This document shows, piece by piece, positions 32,347 to 40,280 of a stretch of 64,000 nt of DNA (the first letter of the stretch is position 1; every line of letters starts with the position of its first letter). The notes beneath the pieces were generated by a model that was not told where the DNA came from, ran no database searches, and saw only the letters and a program-made list of their open reading frames with translations. The translations under genes were made by a program, and so were the position numbers. Origin of the DNA: Olavius sp. associated proteobacterium Delta 1 (GTDB taxonomy: Bacteria; Desulfobacterota; Desulfobacteria; Desulfobacterales; JAFDCJ01); the NCBI GenBank assembly GCA_902749685.1, contig CACVKW010000055.1, positions 1 through 64,000 of the forward strand. The letters are read 5' to 3'.

Positions 32347-32408
32347 GCCTAACGGGTTGCGCCTCTGCCGCAACGCGAAGTGCCATCGGTTGCAGGCGTT
32401 GGTTGGGC
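32347..32408 (-). repeat. attC-like integron recombination site
   Basis: Read on the minus strand, the 62-base segment begins with GCCCAAC, which fits the inverse core RYYYAAC, and ends with GTTAGGC, which fits the core GTTRRRY. The two ends pair. Between them GCAAC pairs with GTTGC and CGCCT with AGGCG, leaving unpaired bases between, as in folded attC sites. It starts 51 bases after the stop of the hypothetical gene on the same strand, exactly where a cassette's attC should be. Confidence 0.6.
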
Positions 32409-32458
32409 GGCGGATCCGCTCTGAACATGTCGGCTTGATCGTCGGAGCAAGTTTTCCG

Positions 32459-33436
32459 TCAGTGCCTATTTGCAATAGCCCTGGCAAAGTGCTGGCGGGC
32501 GTCGAGAATGAAGGCGCTTGGATCGTTGTTTCTCTGCGGCTCTTCAGTGGGCCATTTACCAACACAAAGACCGGCGAACCAACAGACCGCCGCTGTCGTG
32601 GCCAATGGGACGCCTACACCACTGGCAAGGGCAACACCTAAACCGGTAGCAACTGGCACTAGCTTGCACACGTCCAGAGCAAAGGGGCGCAAAGGCAGTC
32701 TCCTGGAGGCGTCTTGAACCTCGCTAATCAATCCTTTCATCTCTTCGATGGCTTTCTTCACCGCTTCTACGTCGGTCTCACCAGATCGTAGGAAGTTGGT
32801 CTGAAACTCTATGAAATCAGTGCGGCGTTCTCGGAATTGGCTGTCACCGGTGACAAATGCGACGGTTTCCTTCAAGAGATTTAAATCATCGATTCCCTCT
32901 TGCGTTAAGTCCGGCGCAATGAACTCCCAGCCCAATGATAGTGATAACGCGCCACCGGGCAACGCTCGTGTCATTCCGATATCGTGAAGTCCGAGGGTCT
33001 TCTCGGCCTCGGCGAAGCTGCGGAAGGCCGGCCCCATGGCGGCGACGCCGTCAACATGTGCCGGCAGATCGCGCGTCAATTCCGTTCGAGTCGCTCTAAA
33101 CGCGTCGTCGGGCAGCGACCGGTCTGCGAGGCTCGCAGCCTCTTTTTTAAACGATCGCGATTGAGCGCTTTCCGGCCCCCAGTGAACTTTGCGTAGGACT
33201 GGTTTCAAGGCGTCGAGAACCTTCTCCTGGGCCTCCGGATCCCAGTCCTCCCAATGCTCCAGGGCGGCCGAATCGCTTTCCCAAATCACGTCCCCGAACT
33301 GAGTTGGATCGCCATCGATCCGCGGCTTTTGCGGGACAGGAAAGACGAGGCGATCGAACAGCATGACGTCGAGCGCCAGATATCTCGGCTGAAGATGATC
33401 AATAACGGAATAGGTGGCCCAGAGTTCCTTAGTCAT
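32459..33436 (-). CDS. Hypothetical protein of a putative integron cassette
   Basis: An unrecognised 325-residue protein. The start at 33436 follows an ideal AAGGAGG ribosome binding site. Residues 1-220 are soluble and charged ('ELWATYSVIDHLQPRYLALD', 'WEDWDPEAQEKVLDALKPVL' and 'AMGPAFRSFAEAEKTLGLHD'), with a helical, possibly coiled segment 'DVEAVKKAIEEMKGLISEV'. Near the C-terminus lies one long hydrophobic stretch ('LVPVATGLGVALASGVGVPL' onward to 'WFAGLCVG'), so it may be tail-anchored in the membrane. GC is higher than in flanking DNA. An attC-like site follows 51 bases downstream, and a core-like GTTGGGC (33505-33511, minus) precedes the gene. No function can be named; cassette cargo is often adaptive or defensive. 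Confidence 0.75.
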   Translation of the reverse strand: MTKELWATYSVIDHLQPRYLALDVMLFDRLVFPVPQKPRIDGDPTQFGDVIWESDSAALEHWEDWDPEAQEKVLDALKPVLRKVHWGPESAQSRSFKKEAASLADRSLPDDAFRATRTELTRDLPAHVDGVAAMGPAFRSFAEAEKTLGLHDIGMTRALPGGALSLSLGWEFIAPDLTQEGIDDLNLLKETVAFVTGDSQFRERRTDFIEFQTNFLRSGETDVEAVKKAIEEMKGLISEVQDASRRLPLRPFALDVCKLVPVATGLGVALASGVGVPLATTAAVCWFAGLCVGKWPTEEPQRNNDPSAFILDARQHFARAIANRH

Positions 33437-33504
33437 TTTGACCTCCTTGTTCAAGTTGGCCTTACCCTGCCCAGTGCGAACATTTGAATTCAAGAGACAT
33501 GTCA

Positions 33505-33511
33505 GCCCAAC
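33505..33511 (-). other. Core-site-like cassette boundary
   Basis: On the minus strand this heptamer is GTTGGGC, fitting the integron core GTTRRRY. It sits 69 bases upstream of the cassette gene's start and would be the 5' crossover point of the cassette. Confidence 0.4.
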
Positions 33512-33921
33512 GTTTCGTTAGATGGAAAAATTTTCCATGATATCGATTACAATAGATGTCACTACTTTAGACTTATCCGTATCTTATAATGCAAAAATGG
33601 ACAGTCGTGAGTTTTTGAGAAATGGGGCACACCGCTATATATTGTGGCCGATCATTGACCACAAAAATTCAGATATATTGAGACTATCCTTTTCGGACAA
33701 CCCTTGTGATATACGACGATCTTGAGCCTGGATTTAATAGACCCTATCCTTGATGTAACTTGCCAGTATCATAACCTACTGAAAATGTTATATTTCAAAT
33801 GGATATCACATTGTTTTCGTTACTGTCAACGACTGAGATAATAGCAGATATGATACTCAGCATCTCGAGCAGCAATCTTGGATATCAAAAATTTTTTGGA
33901 ATAATTAAATGCAAAAACCGA
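33512..33921. other. AT-rich intergenic region
   Basis: Some 410 bases without a recognisable gene, between the cassette and the flavoprotein. A 67-codon open frame (33522-33725, plus) has no family features or ribosome binding site. Confidence 0.5.
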
Positions 33922-34503
33922 CTAACCTAATTTTCCAAGTTCTTTAACCTCCTTTAGAAATCGTTTACGGCGCTGTTCATCTGAAGACACTTCGCCTATA
34001 ATACGGTGGTCGATATCCGCAACCCCACAAAACGTGAACGTCCCATCTGCCTTGGTTAAGCTGGCGGCGGCGTTTAATCCGCTATCTTCCAGAAGTTGGG
34101 TGGGATTGTCAGCCGTATTCAAGATAATGATCTTCTTCAGTTTTAGCAGAGGTATGAAATCTCCATCAGCGGTAATATCGTATGCCCAACCTTTAGAGAG
34201 AATCCGATCGAACCATCCTTTGAGGATGGCCGGGGCCTCATTCCACCAGACCGGATAAATTAACGCCAGGCAATCCGCCCGCTCCACCTTGGCCTGCTCG
34301 GCCAGCACGTCCGCCGGCAAGGCCCTGCCGTCTTCAAATTGGTTGAAATCATCTCCTGCCATTATGGGATTGAAGCGCGTGGCGTAAAGGTCATTTATCT
34401 CATAGGTCACACCGGCCAGTTCGAGGCCCTCCACCAGCGCTTTGCAGACGGCATGATTGAAAGATCCGGGATTGGGATGGGCAAGGAGAATGTACCATCT
34501 CAT
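33922..34503 (-). CDS. NAD(P)H-dependent flavodoxin-fold oxidoreductase (quinone reductase-like)
   Basis: A 193-residue protein of the flavodoxin-like NQO1/MdaB group, which transfers two electrons from NAD(P)H to quinones or other acceptors using FMN or FAD. Flavin-binding features are 'ILLAHPNPGSFNHAVC' (about residues 5-20), 'LALIYPVWWNEAPAILKGWFDR' (about 80-100, read in pieces) and 'GKGW' -like 'SKGWAYD'. It is cytoplasmic and stands alone, upstream of repeat-rich DNA that ends Liv operon 2. Role probably in quinone or redox stress handling; no partner is evident. Confidence 0.82.
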   Translation of the reverse strand: MRWYILLAHPNPGSFNHAVCKALVEGLELAGVTYEINDLYATRFNPIMAGDDFNQFEDGRALPADVLAEQAKVERADCLALIYPVWWNEAPAILKGWFDRILSKGWAYDITADGDFIPLLKLKKIIILNTADNPTQLLEDSGLNAAASLTKADGTFTFCGVADIDHRIIGEVSSDEQRRKRFLKEVKELGKLG

Positions 34504-34773
34504 AACGCACCTAATTCTTCAGTTACTAAGAAGGTCATAATTGTTTAGACATGAATTCACCGCCCGAGCTTGCATCCCGCTCCGCGGGGCTTCGCTCAAG
34601 ACGCTGAGAATGCAGAGTTGATTTTTCTTTTCAATTTCGGCTGAGCCCCGCTAAAGAGCAGCGGGATGCAAGTAAGGGCAGAAATTGAAAAACAACAGCC
34701 CTTAGCTTATAGAGGCAGACAATACAACTATTCAGTCTCACAAAGGGAAATCTCGGGCTTCTCCTACATATAT

Positions 34774-34797
34774 GCGCCGCCTCTGGCCGCCAGCGCA
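34774..34797 (-). repeat. Dispersed GC-rich repeat (GGCCAG-GGCGG family), copy 3
   Basis: The minus strand reads CTGTGCGCTGGCGGCCAGAG followed by GCGGCGCATA, matching the copies at 1035 and 23705. Confidence 0.5.
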
Positions 34798-35025
34798 CAG
34801 TCTGATCGAAAGAGAAACTTTTGAACATCGAACATCGAACGTCCAACATCGAACATCGAAGTAATGTATTCTGTCTATTTTCTTAAAAAACGACTGAGCG
34901 AAGCGAACCCACCCTTCGACATTCGATATTCGATATTCTGCGGTTCGCTTTTAAATTTATGTAGTTTCATATAAGCTTTCAATTTCGCGGATGCATCCGG
35001 CGTCAATACGCTTAGCGTTAAACCG

Positions 35026-35052
35026 GCAGCCGGGTGCGGCGCACCCGGCTGC
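35026..35052 (-). terminator. Intrinsic terminator of Liv operon 2
   Basis: A perfect 12-bp GC-rich stem (GCAGCCGGGTGC with GCACCCGGCTGC) and 3-base loop, 12 bases past the binding-protein stop. The following T tract is weak. Confidence 0.6.
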
Positions 35053-35063
35053 TAATCATTAGG

Positions 35064-36242
35064 CTACTGACTCTTGCCCGCACATTGGTCAGCCGGTGTG
35101 ATGGAGCCCAGGTCTTTTTCAACAATCAGATTGCCGCCGGTAAATTTGCCGATCAGCATATTGAGAATCATGTGGTGGTCCGAGGCGCGCATGGTTTCAG
35201 GACCGTTTCCTACGGTTATGGTCAGATCGCCCATATTATCGATTATTTTTTCCTTGTCGTCGGATCCCGCCTTATTGATGGCTTCCGCCAGCAGCATGAT
35301 CAGACCGTAATGCGAACCGGTGGCCCAGGTGACAACCGTATCCTGGTCGAACATCTTATGCTGACGGGCCACAAAGTCTTTGGATTCAGCTTTGTTCAAG
35401 CTGGCCAGGAATGGAAGCGCTGTGAAAATGCCCTCGGACTGATCGGGGGTCAGGGCCAGCAGATAGTTTTCATCGGAAGCCAGGGCCACGATTTTTATCT
35501 TTTCTTTAAGGCCGAAATCAGCAAACTGTTTGATAAAGGTAAATCCGTCGGCACCGGGAACAATCAGCATCAGGATTTTGGCCCCTGATTTTGATATCTT
35601 TTGAATGGTAGGCGCAAAGTCCTTCACGCCGAAAGGGGTGTATTCGACCCCGACGATTTCACCCCCAATCTTGCCAACGTTGCGTGTGATCGCTTCAGTC
35701 ATCTTGTGGGGCCAGACATAGTCATAGCCGAAAATGTAAAACGATTTGCCGTATTTTTCCCCCATATACGGTATCAGCTTGTCCATGTCATGATCCGGTA
35801 TAGCGCTGTAAAGAAAGACGTAGCGGTTGCACACGCCGCCCTCATAGTCGATTCCGTAAAGCAGGGGCGTTTTAAATTTTTCGGCGACCGGTGTCATTGC
35901 GTCCCGGGCGGCACTGCTCACCGGCCCCATCAAGGCAACCACTTTATCGCGCATAACCAGTTTCTTGGCCTTTTCCACGGCAGTTTTCGGATCTGTCTTA
36001 TTATCTTCAATGATCAACTCCAGGGGACGGCCGTCCAGCACACCGCCGGCCGCATTAATTTCAGCCACCGCCATCTTGGCTCCCCGCACACCGAGGTTGC
36101 CGTATATTTCAAACCCACCGGAAAGCGGCAGCACCACGCCAATTTTAATCGGCTTTTTGCCGGCCAGACTTACTGCCGGCAGGGCCACTACCAGGCTTAA
36201 CACCAATGCTGCAACCACCACCCATTGAAATCTTCCTTTCAT
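35064..36242 (-). CDS. Periplasmic substrate-binding protein (LivK/HAAT type), system 2
   Basis: A 392-residue binding protein for an ABC importer. The ATG at 36242 follows AGGAGGTGCAAA and opens a signal peptide ('WVVVAALVLSLVVALPAVS', cleavage near 'SLAGKK'), which is why I prefer it to the longer frame. The mature N-terminus 'IKIGVVLPLSGGFEIYGNLG' and 'AVAEINAAGGVLDGRPLELI' are typical of the family, as is 'IEDNKTDPKTAVEKAKKLV'. It is the last gene of system 2. The ligand is unknown; a shared upstream operator links the operon to the nicotinate regulator. Confidence 0.88.
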   Translation of the reverse strand: MKGRFQWVVVAALVLSLVVALPAVSLAGKKPIKIGVVLPLSGGFEIYGNLGVRGAKMAVAEINAAGGVLDGRPLELIIEDNKTDPKTAVEKAKKLVMRDKVVALMGPVSSAARDAMTPVAEKFKTPLLYGIDYEGGVCNRYVFLYSAIPDHDMDKLIPYMGEKYGKSFYIFGYDYVWPHKMTEAITRNVGKIGGEIVGVEYTPFGVKDFAPTIQKISKSGAKILMLIVPGADGFTFIKQFADFGLKEKIKIVALASDENYLLALTPDQSEGIFTALPFLASLNKAESKDFVARQHKMFDQDTVVTWATGSHYGLIMLLAEAINKAGSDDKEKIIDNMGDLTITVGNGPETMRASDHHMILNMLIGKFTGGNLIVEKDLGSITPADQCAGKSQ

Positions 36243-36442
36243 TTTGCACCTCCTGTTGGTTGTTGGGTCCATGATACCTGCTCGATTTGGCAAGGCAGGA
36301 GAATCATAGGAAATGAGGACATAGCCGTATTTTATTCCCACTTTGCAGATAATCTTTTTTTTTCATTTTTCTTTTAGTACTAATTTGCTTGACCTTATGA
36401 TTCGAAAAGCCTGGCGGCCAATGAATCAAAAAAAATAAATTC

Positions 36443-37438
36443 CTAACGATTGGGCCGCGAGGCAAGCAAATTACCGAACACCCCTTTGGGAAAGAACATG
36501 ACGCAAAAGACAAAAAACATGCCCAGGATCAGGATCCAGTAATAGGTCAAAATATCCGATAAAAATGCTTCAAGAACCCGTACCAGAACAGCGCCTAAAA
36601 AGGAAGCCAGCAGAACTTCCTTGCCGCCCAGTGCGACCCAGATTAAAACCTCGGTCGATAGTCCAAAGCCCAGCATGGTCGGCGAAACAAATTCGGTAAC
36701 TGCCGCAAATAGTGCGCCGGCCAATCCGGCAACGGCAGCACCGATTGCAAATATAACAATTTTAAATTGGGCAATGTTATATCCGAAAAATTCGGCCCGG
36801 ACCTCGTTGTCCCGCAGCGCAGCCAGAATAGTGCCGAAGGGAGATCGAACGATGCGGTTGCAAATAAGGTAAACCGCAAGGCCGATAACCAGGATGACAT
36901 AAAAAAGCACCTTAAAATTAAAAAGCTCCCATCCGGCAATCGATAACGGCGGGACATTGATTAAACCGTTATACCCGCCAATGTAGTACCATTTGACTGC
37001 GATTCGTTCTGCAATCACTGCTATGGCCAGGGTAACAATGCCCAGATAGGGGCCTGACAAACGACCATAAAATAAAAAATAACCCAGCACAACCGCAAAT
37101 AGCATGACGATCACAATTGCCAACAGGATGGCACCCAAGCTGGAAGTTAGAATTCCGGTAATTCCCGGGATCATATTTTTGGTTGCCAGAGCCATTATAT
37201 AGGCTCCCAGTCCAAAAAAAACAGCATGCCCGAAACACAGAATCCCCGTATAACCCCAAACCAACGAGAGGCCCATGGCAAATATGCCGTAAATGATAAA
37301 CTGGGTCAACATGGCGATGAGATAATCGTCTCCGACAGCCGGGAAAAAAAGCAAAAGCACCAGAACCAGCAGTCGAACTATCTGCTCCTTTTGATGCCAG
37401 GAAATTAAAAGCAAATTAGCCACGTCGTTTTGTTCCAA
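36443..37438 (-). CDS. livM: ABC permease LivM, system 2
   Basis: An inner-membrane permease of about 330 residues with about eight to ten hydrophobic segments. LivM features: 'YTGILCFGHAVFFGLGAYIM', 'LSGPYLGIVTLAIAVIAERI', 'LAALRDNEVRAEFFGYNIAQFK' (read in pieces), 'WVALGGKEVLLASFLGAVLV'. The listed start is TTG within livH (23-base overlap); a GTG at 37423 overlapping the livH stop is an alternative. Translational coupling with livH is likely. Confidence 0.87.
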   Translation of the reverse strand: MEQNDVANLLLISWHQKEQIVRLLVLVLLLFFPAVGDDYLIAMLTQFIIYGIFAMGLSLVWGYTGILCFGHAVFFGLGAYIMALATKNMIPGITGILTSSLGAILLAIVIVMLFAVVLGYFLFYGRLSGPYLGIVTLAIAVIAERIAVKWYYIGGYNGLINVPPLSIAGWELFNFKVLFYVILVIGLAVYLICNRIVRSPFGTILAALRDNEVRAEFFGYNIAQFKIVIFAIGAAVAGLAGALFAAVTEFVSPTMLGFGLSTEVLIWVALGGKEVLLASFLGAVLVRVLEAFLSDILTYYWILILGMFFVFCVMFFPKGVFGNLLASRPNR

Positions 37439-38273
37439 TCAGGCCTTGAGGCCGAAAACGTATCAACACAATTGCCAGCGAGAAAACAACAATTTGGGCT
37501 GTAACCGGTGAAAAAAGAAAACTGATAAAAGAATCGCTCCCTCCGACGACCGCTCCGCCAACTAAAATACCGCCCAGCGTGCCGGCCCCGCCTACCAGTA
37601 TCGACAAAAATGCGGGGATAAAAAACCCAAGGCCCATCTGAGGATCGCAGCTCATCAGAGGCGCCATGACAGCTCCGGCCAGTCCGGCCAGTGCCGAGCC
37701 GAAGGTAAATGTCGTTCGGTACATCCGGCGCGTGTTTATTCCCAGAGCAGCTGCCATGTCCCTGTTGGCAATCACCGATCTGGCACCGAGGCCAAAATCG
37801 GTTCGGAAAAAAATATAAAATGTAATAAAAATAATGACCAGCGCCACCCCCATGATAAACAGGCGATACGCCGGATATTCCAGTCCGGCAAAATGGATCG
37901 ACTGGGGCAATGGCGGCCGCACCATAAGCCCTTCGGGTCCAAAGATGATAATGACCAGCTGCTTGATAGCGATGGATAGCCCCCAGGTTGCCAGAATGGT
38001 ATCCAAAAAACGGCGGTAAAGATGTCGGATAAAAAGATATTCGATGATCATTCCAAACAACCCGACCACAATCGGCGACAATAACAAACCGATCCAAAAA
38101 CCGAGCCCGATTTGATCGGCCATCACCACCGTATAGGCCCCGATCAAAAAGAATTCGCCATGGGCCATGTTGATCACCCGCATCAGTCCGAATATGATCA
38201 CGAGGCCCATGGCAACCAGGATCAGGACCAGGATGTAATTTATGCTATTAAGAATGGGGATGATCAGATCCAC
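37416..38273 (-). CDS. livH: ABC permease LivH, system 2
   Basis: A 285-residue inner-membrane permease. Family motifs: 'IFGLMRVINMAHGEFFLIGAY', 'GLSIAIKQLVIIIFGPEGL', 'IANRDMAAALGINTRRMYRTTF' (read in pieces) and 'SILVGGAGTLGGILVGGAVVG'. It heterodimerises with LivM, whose gene overlaps its 3' end. A 255-base repeat-bearing gap separates it from livF upstream. Confidence 0.88.
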   Translation of the reverse strand: MDLIIPILNSINYILVLILVAMGLVIIFGLMRVINMAHGEFFLIGAYTVVMADQIGLGFWIGLLLSPIVVGLFGMIIEYLFIRHLYRRFLDTILATWGLSIAIKQLVIIIFGPEGLMVRPPLPQSIHFAGLEYPAYRLFIMGVALVIIFITFYIFFRTDFGLGARSVIANRDMAAALGINTRRMYRTTFTFGSALAGLAGAVMAPLMSCDPQMGLGFFIPAFLSILVGGAGTLGGILVGGAVVGGSDSFISFLFSPVTAQIVVFSLAIVLIRFRPQGLIGTKRRG

Positions 38274-38528
38274 ATTTTTGCTCCTGGAAACGGCGACGGT
38301 GGAGAATAAAAAATTGAAGATTGAAGATTGTAAATTGAATATTTGTGGATGTCGCTTCGCTCAGTCATTTTTAAAATCGATCGGCCGGCCTGCGACGAGC
38401 TCGGTCGAGTCGAGGCGTTCCTAAAATATTCAATATTCAATCGAAAATTTTCAATTGTTGCAAGATAATGAAAAAATCCAAACTAGCTTTTTTTGCACAA
38501 AATACGCAAAATAACTTGTAAGAATAGC
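38274..38528. repeat. AT-rich degenerate repeat tracts inside Liv operon 2
   Basis: Between livF and livH lie two opposed tracts, TTGAAGATTGAAGATTGTAA (about 38314-38342) and AAATATTCAATATTCAATCG (about 38424-38452), with GTCGCTTCGCTCAG between. The tracts are partly complementary and could form a long weak stem. Similar tracts occur at 15995-16025, 23792-23822, 28548-28583 and 28848-28878. Confidence 0.55.
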
Positions 38529-39233
38529 CTACACCCCCAGGTGGCATTCAATGATGGACTCGTCCACCAGAATATCTTTGACCGAGCATTCCTGAACCAT
38601 CCGTCCGCGTTCGATGAATACGCAGTCGGCCGCAATATCCTTAATCATGTCCACGTTTTGCTCAACGATCAGGATCGTAAGGCCGGTGTCCGTATTTATC
38701 TTTTTCAAAATGTCGCTTATCTGGTCAACAATGGACGGTTGAATCCCTTCGGAAGGTTCGTCCAGAAGCAATAATTTGGGTTGACAGACAAGGGCCCGCG
38801 CAATGGCAAGCATCTGTTGTTCACCACCTGAAAAGGATCCGGCACGCTGGTTGCGCCGTTCATAGAGTATCGGGAAAAATTCAAAAACATCATGGGGTAT
38901 ATCTCGCTGACGCCGCGGATTGCGGAGGGTGCCCAGCCGCAGATTATCCCAAACTGTAAAGTCCTCAAAAATTTCACGTCCCTGGGGGACATAACTGATG
39001 CCGCTAGTCGCAATTTCATGGGTGGCCTGTCCCCCAATATTTTTATCCTCAAATATGATGCTGCCGGAGTGAGGAGTTAGCAATCCCATGATGGTCCTGA
39101 GCAGGGTGGTCTTGCCCATCCCATTGCGCCCCATCAAGGCTTTAATCTCCCCCTGCTTAATTGAGAGGTTTAGGCCTTGAAGAATAAGGCTTCCGCCGTA
39201 GGAAGCATGTAAATCTTCAATAACCAGCATCAT
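38529..39233 (-). CDS. livF: ABC ATPase LivF, system 2
   Basis: A 234-residue ATPase. Walker A 'GRNGMGKTT', signature 'FSGGEQQ', Walker B 'LLLLDEPSEGIQ' and 'LIVEQNVDMI' are intact. Its start overlaps the livG stop by four bases (ATGA), so the two are coupled. The 'GISYVPQGREIFEDFTVWDN' stretch is typical of LivF. Confidence 0.9.
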   Translation of the reverse strand: MMLVIEDLHASYGGSLILQGLNLSIKQGEIKALMGRNGMGKTTLLRTIMGLLTPHSGSIIFEDKNIGGQATHEIATSGISYVPQGREIFEDFTVWDNLRLGTLRNPRRQRDIPHDVFEFFPILYERRNQRAGSFSGGEQQMLAIARALVCQPKLLLLDEPSEGIQPSIVDQISDILKKINTDTGLTILIVEQNVDMIKDIAADCVFIERGRMVQECSVKDILVDESIIECHLGV

Positions 39234-39976
39234 CGATGTCTCCCCAGGTATATTTCACGCACCGCTTCATCGGAGTTGATTTCCTGATAATTTCCTTCCC
39301 GGAAAATAGCGCCTTTGTACATAACCGTAATGCGACTGGCTATTTCCCTGACAAATCGGATATCGTGCTCAATAACCAGAATCGTTATGCCGGTGGTTTT
39401 CGAAATTTCCTGGATTAGTTTGGCCGTTTGGTGGGTCTCCATGACTGTCATCCCGGCAGTTGGCTCGTCCAACAACATCAATCGAGGCTTGCTGGCCAGC
39501 ACCATGCCGATCTCCAGCCACTGCTTTTCACCGTGCGCCAAATTTCTAGCAAATTCGTCGGCTTTATCAACCAAATTGATGTCAGACAGGTGTTCCATGA
39601 TTTTTTGGTGAGAGTCGGAATCTAGCCGGGAGCCGACAAACATGGGTTGCCGCTGGTTTGCAAAAAAGGGGACCCGGATGTTTTCGTATACCGTCAGCTG
39701 CTCGAAAATGCCGGGAATCTGAAATTTGCGGCCGATACCCAGTTTGCTGATCACGTGTACGGGTTTGGCGGTGATGTCCTGGTCCGCAAAAAATACTGTG
39801 CCGGCTGAAGGTCTGTAATAGCCGGTAATTAAGTTAAAAAGGGTAGTTTTACCGCATCCGTTGGGACCGATAATACACTGCAAATCACCGGCCTCGAGTT
39901 TAAGATCCACATGATCAACAGCCGTCAATCCGCCAAATTGTTTAGTAATGCCCTGTGTTTCGAAAATACATTGCAT
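39230..39976 (-). CDS. livG: ABC ATPase LivG, system 2
   Basis: A 248-residue ATPase. Walker A 'GPNGCGKTT', 'LGIGRKFQIPGIFEQLTVYEN' (read in pieces), 'LAHGEKQWLEIGMVLA' as the signature region, Walker B 'LMLLDEPTAGMT', switch 'VIEHDIRFV'. I use the ATG at 39976 ('MQCIFETQGITKQFGG'); the longer frame needs a TTG inside the putative operator. It is the first gene of operon 2, 44 bases downstream of that operator. Confidence 0.9.
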   Translation of the reverse strand: MQCIFETQGITKQFGGLTAVDHVDLKLEAGDLQCIIGPNGCGKTTLFNLITGYYRPSAGTVFFADQDITAKPVHVISKLGIGRKFQIPGIFEQLTVYENIRVPFFANQRQPMFVGSRLDSDSHQKIMEHLSDINLVDKADEFARNLAHGEKQWLEIGMVLASKPRLMLLDEPTAGMTVMETHQTAKLIQEISKTTGITILVIEHDIRFVREIASRITVMYKGAIFREGNYQEINSDEAVREIYLGRHR

Positions 39977-40019
39977 TGACGCACCAAATTGAAAATGAAA
40001 GATCAGGGGGAGATGGAAA

Positions 40020-40041
40020 ATTTTGTTTACAATAGACAATT
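40020..40041. promoter_or_regulatory. Putative FCD-regulator operator, site 2
   Basis: Differs from the site at 31275-31296 by one base (TTGTTTACAA instead of TTGTATACAA, followed by the same TAGACAATT). It lies 44 bases upstream of the livG ATG, a promoter position for Liv operon 2. This ties the operon to the regulator of the nicotinate genes. Confidence 0.6.
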
Positions 40042-40280
40042 CAGCAAATCAATCGTTTCTCGGTTTGATTTTCATTTGCCACGTGAGAATTGACATAAAA
40101 ACAATAATTATCCATATTAGCAAGACAATTATATAAAAATGGAAGCCGGTGAAAAAAGATGGGATCTCGACCGGCAAGAATGGGAGGGGCTAAAGCAGAA
40201 TCTGAAAAGGTCACCCGGCCGGTTTCCATAACATAGCCCCGGTGGGCTACTTTGAGGGCCAGGTTGGCATAGCAGGTTGT

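Larger units (their letters stand above)
34504..35063. other. Repeat-rich intergenic region
   Basis: Holds the 18-mer CACCGCCCGAGCTTGCAT (34558-34575), a GCCCCGCTAAAGAGCAGCGGG motif (from about 34637), the reverse GGCCAG-type repeat (34774-34797), AACATCGAAC-type short repeats (about 34821-34859), GAGCGAAGCGAAC, and the 15-mer shared with 785-799 (34934-34948, reverse). The Liv operon 2 terminator is at its right end. No gene. Confidence 0.6.

Noticed and set aside
32200-33600. Full integron with integrase
   Set aside because: No tyrosine-recombinase gene is present anywhere in the window; only cassette-like ends are supported.
33522-33725. A 67-residue small protein gene
   Set aside because: No ribosome binding site, no recognised motif, and AT-rich sequence in which such frames arise by chance.
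35026-35052. REP element rather than terminator
   Set aside because: It has no partner hairpin, no related copy in the window, and sits 12 bases after a stop codon.
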